Shown piece by piece: positions 6,723-8,112 of a DNA stretch of 8,112 nt (its first letter is position 1; each line of letters starts with the position of its first letter). The stretch spans positions 1-8,112 of the forward strand of contig JADFYS010000082.1 in NCBI GenBank assembly GCA_015232955.1. Direction: 5' to 3'. Under the pieces are notes generated by a model. It searched no databases. It saw only the letters and a program-made list of their open reading frames with translations, and had not been told where the DNA came from. The translations under genes and the position numbers were made by a program. The stretch is from Gammaproteobacteria bacterium. Lineage in GTDB: Bacteria; Pseudomonadota; Gammaproteobacteria; Thiohalomonadales; Thiohalomonadaceae.

Positions 6723-6732
6723 GGGGGGGGGG
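6723..6732 (+). repeat. Ten-G homopolymer at the mltF/crcB junction
   Basis: Ten consecutive G bases occupy most of the 16-bp gap between the mltF stop and the convergent crcB stop. It is non-coding on both strands. Such a run is prone to length variation and sequencing error. A change in length here would not alter either protein. Confidence 0.9.
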
Positions 6733-6733
6733 A

Positions 6734-6755
6734 GGGTTAAGGGATCACCCTTCCC
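6734..6755. terminator. Weak hairpin between convergent mltF and crcB
   Basis: GGG-TT-AAGGG, the loop ATCA and CCCTT-CCC form an eight-pair stem interrupted by a two-base bulge. It spans the crcB stop codon. It could slow polymerase from either side. It lacks a T-run on both strands (G or C tracts instead), so it is not a standard intrinsic terminator and the call is tentative. Confidence 0.3.
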
Positions 6756-7114
6756 AGTTGAATCCCGAGCCAGACCATCGCCAGAGAGAGAAAGAGGTTG
6801 GCACTGATGCTCATGGCGGCACTGAATACCGCCCCCTTCTCGAGCAGGAGCAGGGTCTCGATGGAGAAGGTGGAGAAGGTGGTCAACGCCCCGAGAATAC
6901 CCACCAACAGGAAGGGACGCCAGAGATGGCTGTGGTGTAGCTGCTCCAGGAGATAGATATACCCCACCCCCATCAGGAATGAGCCGATAACATTGACGGT
7001 GAGCGTACCGTAGGGGAATTCACGCCCCAACAGCTGATGGACACCATTGGAGATGAGAAAGCGGAGGAGGGCACCAATAGCCCCCCCGGCGGCAATGGCC
7101 AACAGCTGTAACAA
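6737..7114 (-). CDS. crcB: Fluoride ion channel/exporter CrcB (FluC)
   Basis: CrcB/FluC forms a dual-topology dimer in the inner membrane that lets fluoride leave the cell. The 125 residues (family about 120-130) contain four hydrophobic helices. Signatures are GGAIGALLRF (10-19), TVNVIGSFLMG (39-49) with the conserved Asn at N41, and GALTTFSTFSIE (75-86) with the phenylalanine-box residues F80 and F83 and the central Na-site threonines. The start is TTG at 7114 (MLQLLAIAAGG, like E. coli MLQLLLAVFIGG), with GGAGAGG seven bases upstream. It follows the barrel-protein gene by 26 bases on the same strand, so they are probably co-transcribed. I see no fluoride riboswitch in that gap. It converges on mltF. 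Confidence 0.95.
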   Translation of the reverse strand: MLQLLAIAAGGAIGALLRFLISNGVHQLLGREFPYGTLTVNVIGSFLMGVGYIYLLEQLHHSHLWRPFLLVGILGALTTFSTFSIETLLLLEKGAVFSAAMSISANLFLSLAMVWLGIQLGRVIP

Positions 7115-7140
7115 ACTCCTGCCTCTCCTCTCTGTTTGCG

Positions 7141-7755
7141 CTAAAAGCGACTGGAGAAACCGTAGCTGGTGGTCTCTCCATCTTTGGTCAGGGTATAGGT
7201 CACGCCAATGGCGCTGTTACTCCCCACCCGGAGCGAGGCACCGGCAATGAGAGCGTCACTGCTATGGCTGCCATAGTCACTGTGTTCAAGGGCGACATGG
7301 GCGTCGATCAGCTTCTCAAACAGGGTCTGGCGCAGGCCAACCGCCTCCCGGTGTCCCCAATCCTCACTGTCACGACTGCCACTGCTATCTTTCCAGCTAC
7401 TCTTGTTTCTCAGGATAGAACCCTGAACATACCACTCGACAAGCCACGAGATGAGTGGGCGGTGGTAACGCAACCCCAAGGCGATATCCGAGCGTTCATA
7501 CTCGGTTTTGGCACCAGAAGTGGTGATATCGCCGCTGCGACTGCTGTAGCTGGAGTTCAGGTTGATTGTCGGAGTGAGCGCAAACCCGAGTGCGAGATCG
7601 GGTCCATGGGCATAGAGGGTTTTGTTGCTGCCGGTTTTTACCACCTCACCGCCATAGCCGAGTGAAAAATTGGAGAGTGAAAACGCCTCTACGCCGGGGG
7701 AGAAGATGACCACCAGGGGGAGAATGGCGTGTTGATAGTGTTTGGATAGTTGCAT
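7141..7755 (-). CDS. Small outer-membrane beta-barrel protein, function unknown
   Basis: The 204 residues begin with a signal peptide (MQLSKHYQHAILPLVVIFSPGVEA, cleavage likely after A24). Alternating polar and hydrophobic stretches follow, typical of transmembrane beta-strands: FSLSNFSLGYGG, PDLALGFALTPTINLNSSY, SDIALGLRYHRP, LVEWYVQGSIL, ALIAGASLRVG and AIGVTYTLT. The C-terminus YGFSSRF ends in Phe, the BamA-recognised signature of outer-membrane proteins. The size fits an eight-stranded barrel with loops rich in Ser, Gly and charged residues. No named family is recognisable by eye. The frame is open upstream to 7857, but the added 34 residues would mask the signal peptide, so the ATG at 7755 is chosen even though its Shine-Dalgarno is weak. 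It is the first gene of a two-gene unit with crcB. Confidence 0.8.
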   Translation of the reverse strand: MQLSKHYQHAILPLVVIFSPGVEAFSLSNFSLGYGGEVVKTGSNKTLYAHGPDLALGFALTPTINLNSSYSSRSGDITTSGAKTEYERSDIALGLRYHRPLISWLVEWYVQGSILRNKSSWKDSSGSRDSEDWGHREAVGLRQTLFEKLIDAHVALEHSDYGSHSSDALIAGASLRVGSNSAIGVTYTLTKDGETTSYGFSSRF

Positions 7756-7848
7756 GGTTTTTTGAACTCGACAGTGGTTTGAGGATAGAAGTGGGTATGG
7801 GTGAAGATCTTGCAAGGCTATGAGTAGCTGTGGATGAGGATAGTAGCA

Positions 7849-7860
7849 TATACCCAAGAA
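7849..7860 (+). repeat. 12-bp motif shared with the panB upstream palindrome
   Basis: TATACCCAAGAA is identical to 1955-1966, and each copy lies upstream of a minus-strand gene (barrel protein and panB). A 12-base match is not rare by chance in a window this size. It is noted because both copies are intergenic and in the same orientation relative to their genes. Confidence 0.35.
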
Positions 7861-7932
7861 CCCTGAAAACGCTGGTTCCAGAAAGCCGATAAGCGCGACT
7901 CTTCCTCGTTATTTAGTTTTTGAACTGAAGAA

Positions 7933-7961
7933 CTATTCATGCGGAAGCATGCCTTGAATAG
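7933..7961. repeat. GGAA-capped hairpin with side bulge
   Basis: CTATT pairs with AATAG on the outside and CATGC with GCATG on the inside, capped by GGAA. A one-sided CCTTG bulge (7952-7956) separates the two stems. It stands in AT-richer intergenic DNA with no gene within 170 bases. It could be part of a small RNA, a repeat element or a recombination site. No further evidence chooses among these. Confidence 0.45.
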
Positions 7962-8043
7962 CTACACTTATTGACTCAATGTCATTAAGTTAAGGGTGGG
8001 GGATCTCCGCTACCCGATTAGCAGGGAGAGAACATCAAAGCCT

Positions 8044-8061
8044 CCCCCCTGACAAGGGGGG
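8044..8061. repeat. C6T/AG6 hairpin, dispersed-repeat type
   Basis: CCCCCCT, the loop GACA and AGGGGGG form a 7-bp perfect stem with a 4-nt loop. It is followed by ATTGA and a second G6 run. Immediately to the right, GGTTA-GCG-TAACC (8071-8083) forms another small stem that runs into the 35-bp repeat. Motifs of this CCCCCT-GACAAGGGGG kind recur as intergenic repeats in many bacterial genomes. No T-run follows to make it a terminator. Confidence 0.6.
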
Positions 8062-8077
8062 ATTGAGGGGGGTTAGC

Positions 8078-8112
8078 GTAACCATTCACTCCCCTGGCCT
8101 GTTTTAGCCCTC
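8078..8112 (-). repeat. 35-bp repeat, right copy, cut by the window edge
   Basis: This is the exact reverse complement of 41-75. It runs to the last base of the window, so its outer boundary cannot be seen. Its inner boundary falls inside the small GGTTA-GCG-TAACC palindrome at 8071-8083. Confidence 0.9.

Larger units (their letters stand above)
7756..8112. other. Non-coding, partly AT-richer region upstream of the barrel-protein gene
   Basis: No credible coding frame, tRNA or rRNA is visible in these 357 bases. From the barrel-protein start outward it holds about 90 bases of probable leader or promoter. Next comes TATACCCAAGAA (7849-7860), shared with the panB upstream region. An AT-richer stretch (about 7895-7995) carries a GGAA-capped hairpin, followed by the G-run hairpins (8044-8083) and the right copy of the 35-bp repeat. 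I found no convincing -35/-10 pair for the barrel-protein gene. TATATGCTACTAT on the minus strand near 7842-7854 is a possible -10 region. Confidence 0.6.

Noticed and set aside
7115..7140. Fluoride riboswitch before crcB
   Set aside because: The gap to the upstream gene is 26 bases, mostly the ribosome site. There is no room for the aptamer and no motif is seen.
41..8112. Composite transposon bounded by the 35-bp inverted repeats
   Set aside because: There is no transposase or integrase, and the enclosed genes are core pantothenate, haem and thiamine functions in standard operon order. A dispersed repeat or assembly edge explains the pattern better.
7756..8112. CRISPR array, tRNA or rRNA in the right intergenic region
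   Set aside because: There are no regularly spaced repeats, no cloverleaf-compatible arms and no rRNA-like sequence. Only isolated hairpins and one copy of the 35-bp repeat are present.

Overview
The window looks like ordinary, densely coded chromosome from a GC-rich gammaproteobacterium. PanB, PanC, HemL and MltF align by eye with the E. coli family members over nearly their full length. The thiD-thiE-hemL order and the short Pseudomonas-style ThiD (motifs EVHNRL and YHGSGCTLAS) also fit this class. Using HemJ as the protoporphyrinogen oxidase excludes a close E. coli relative. I cannot name a genus.

Layout. Positions 1-264 are non-coding and repeat-rich. They hold a 9-bp perfect hairpin, a 35-bp sequence that returns inverted at the right edge, and a pair of about 26-bp direct repeats. 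Positions 265-1912 on the minus strand are panB-panC (pantothenate). Positions 1913-2098 are a divergent control region with a strong TATAAT box and nested palindromes. Positions 2099-6720 on the plus strand are a tightly packed five-gene unit: hemJ-thiD-thiE-hemL-mltF. It combines an early and a late step of haem synthesis, two thiamine genes and a murein transglycosylase. Convergent to it, on the minus strand, is a two-gene unit of a small outer-membrane beta-barrel protein followed by crcB/fluC (7755 to 6737). Positions 7756-8112 are non-coding, partly AT-richer, and hold several hairpins plus the right copy of the 35-bp repeat.

How the genes work together. PanB and PanC make ketopantoate and then pantothenate, the precursor of CoA. 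HemL makes 5-aminolevulinate and HemJ oxidises protoporphyrinogen IX. ThiD makes HMP-PP, which ThiE joins to the thiazole phosphate to give thiamine phosphate. MltF is a predicted lipid-anchored murein hydrolase and CrcB a fluoride channel. The barrel protein has no assignable function.

Five of the nine genes are best started at GTG or TTG. I found no undescribed system. The points worth a second look are the repeats at the edges, the palindromes between panB and hemJ, and the unassigned barrel protein.
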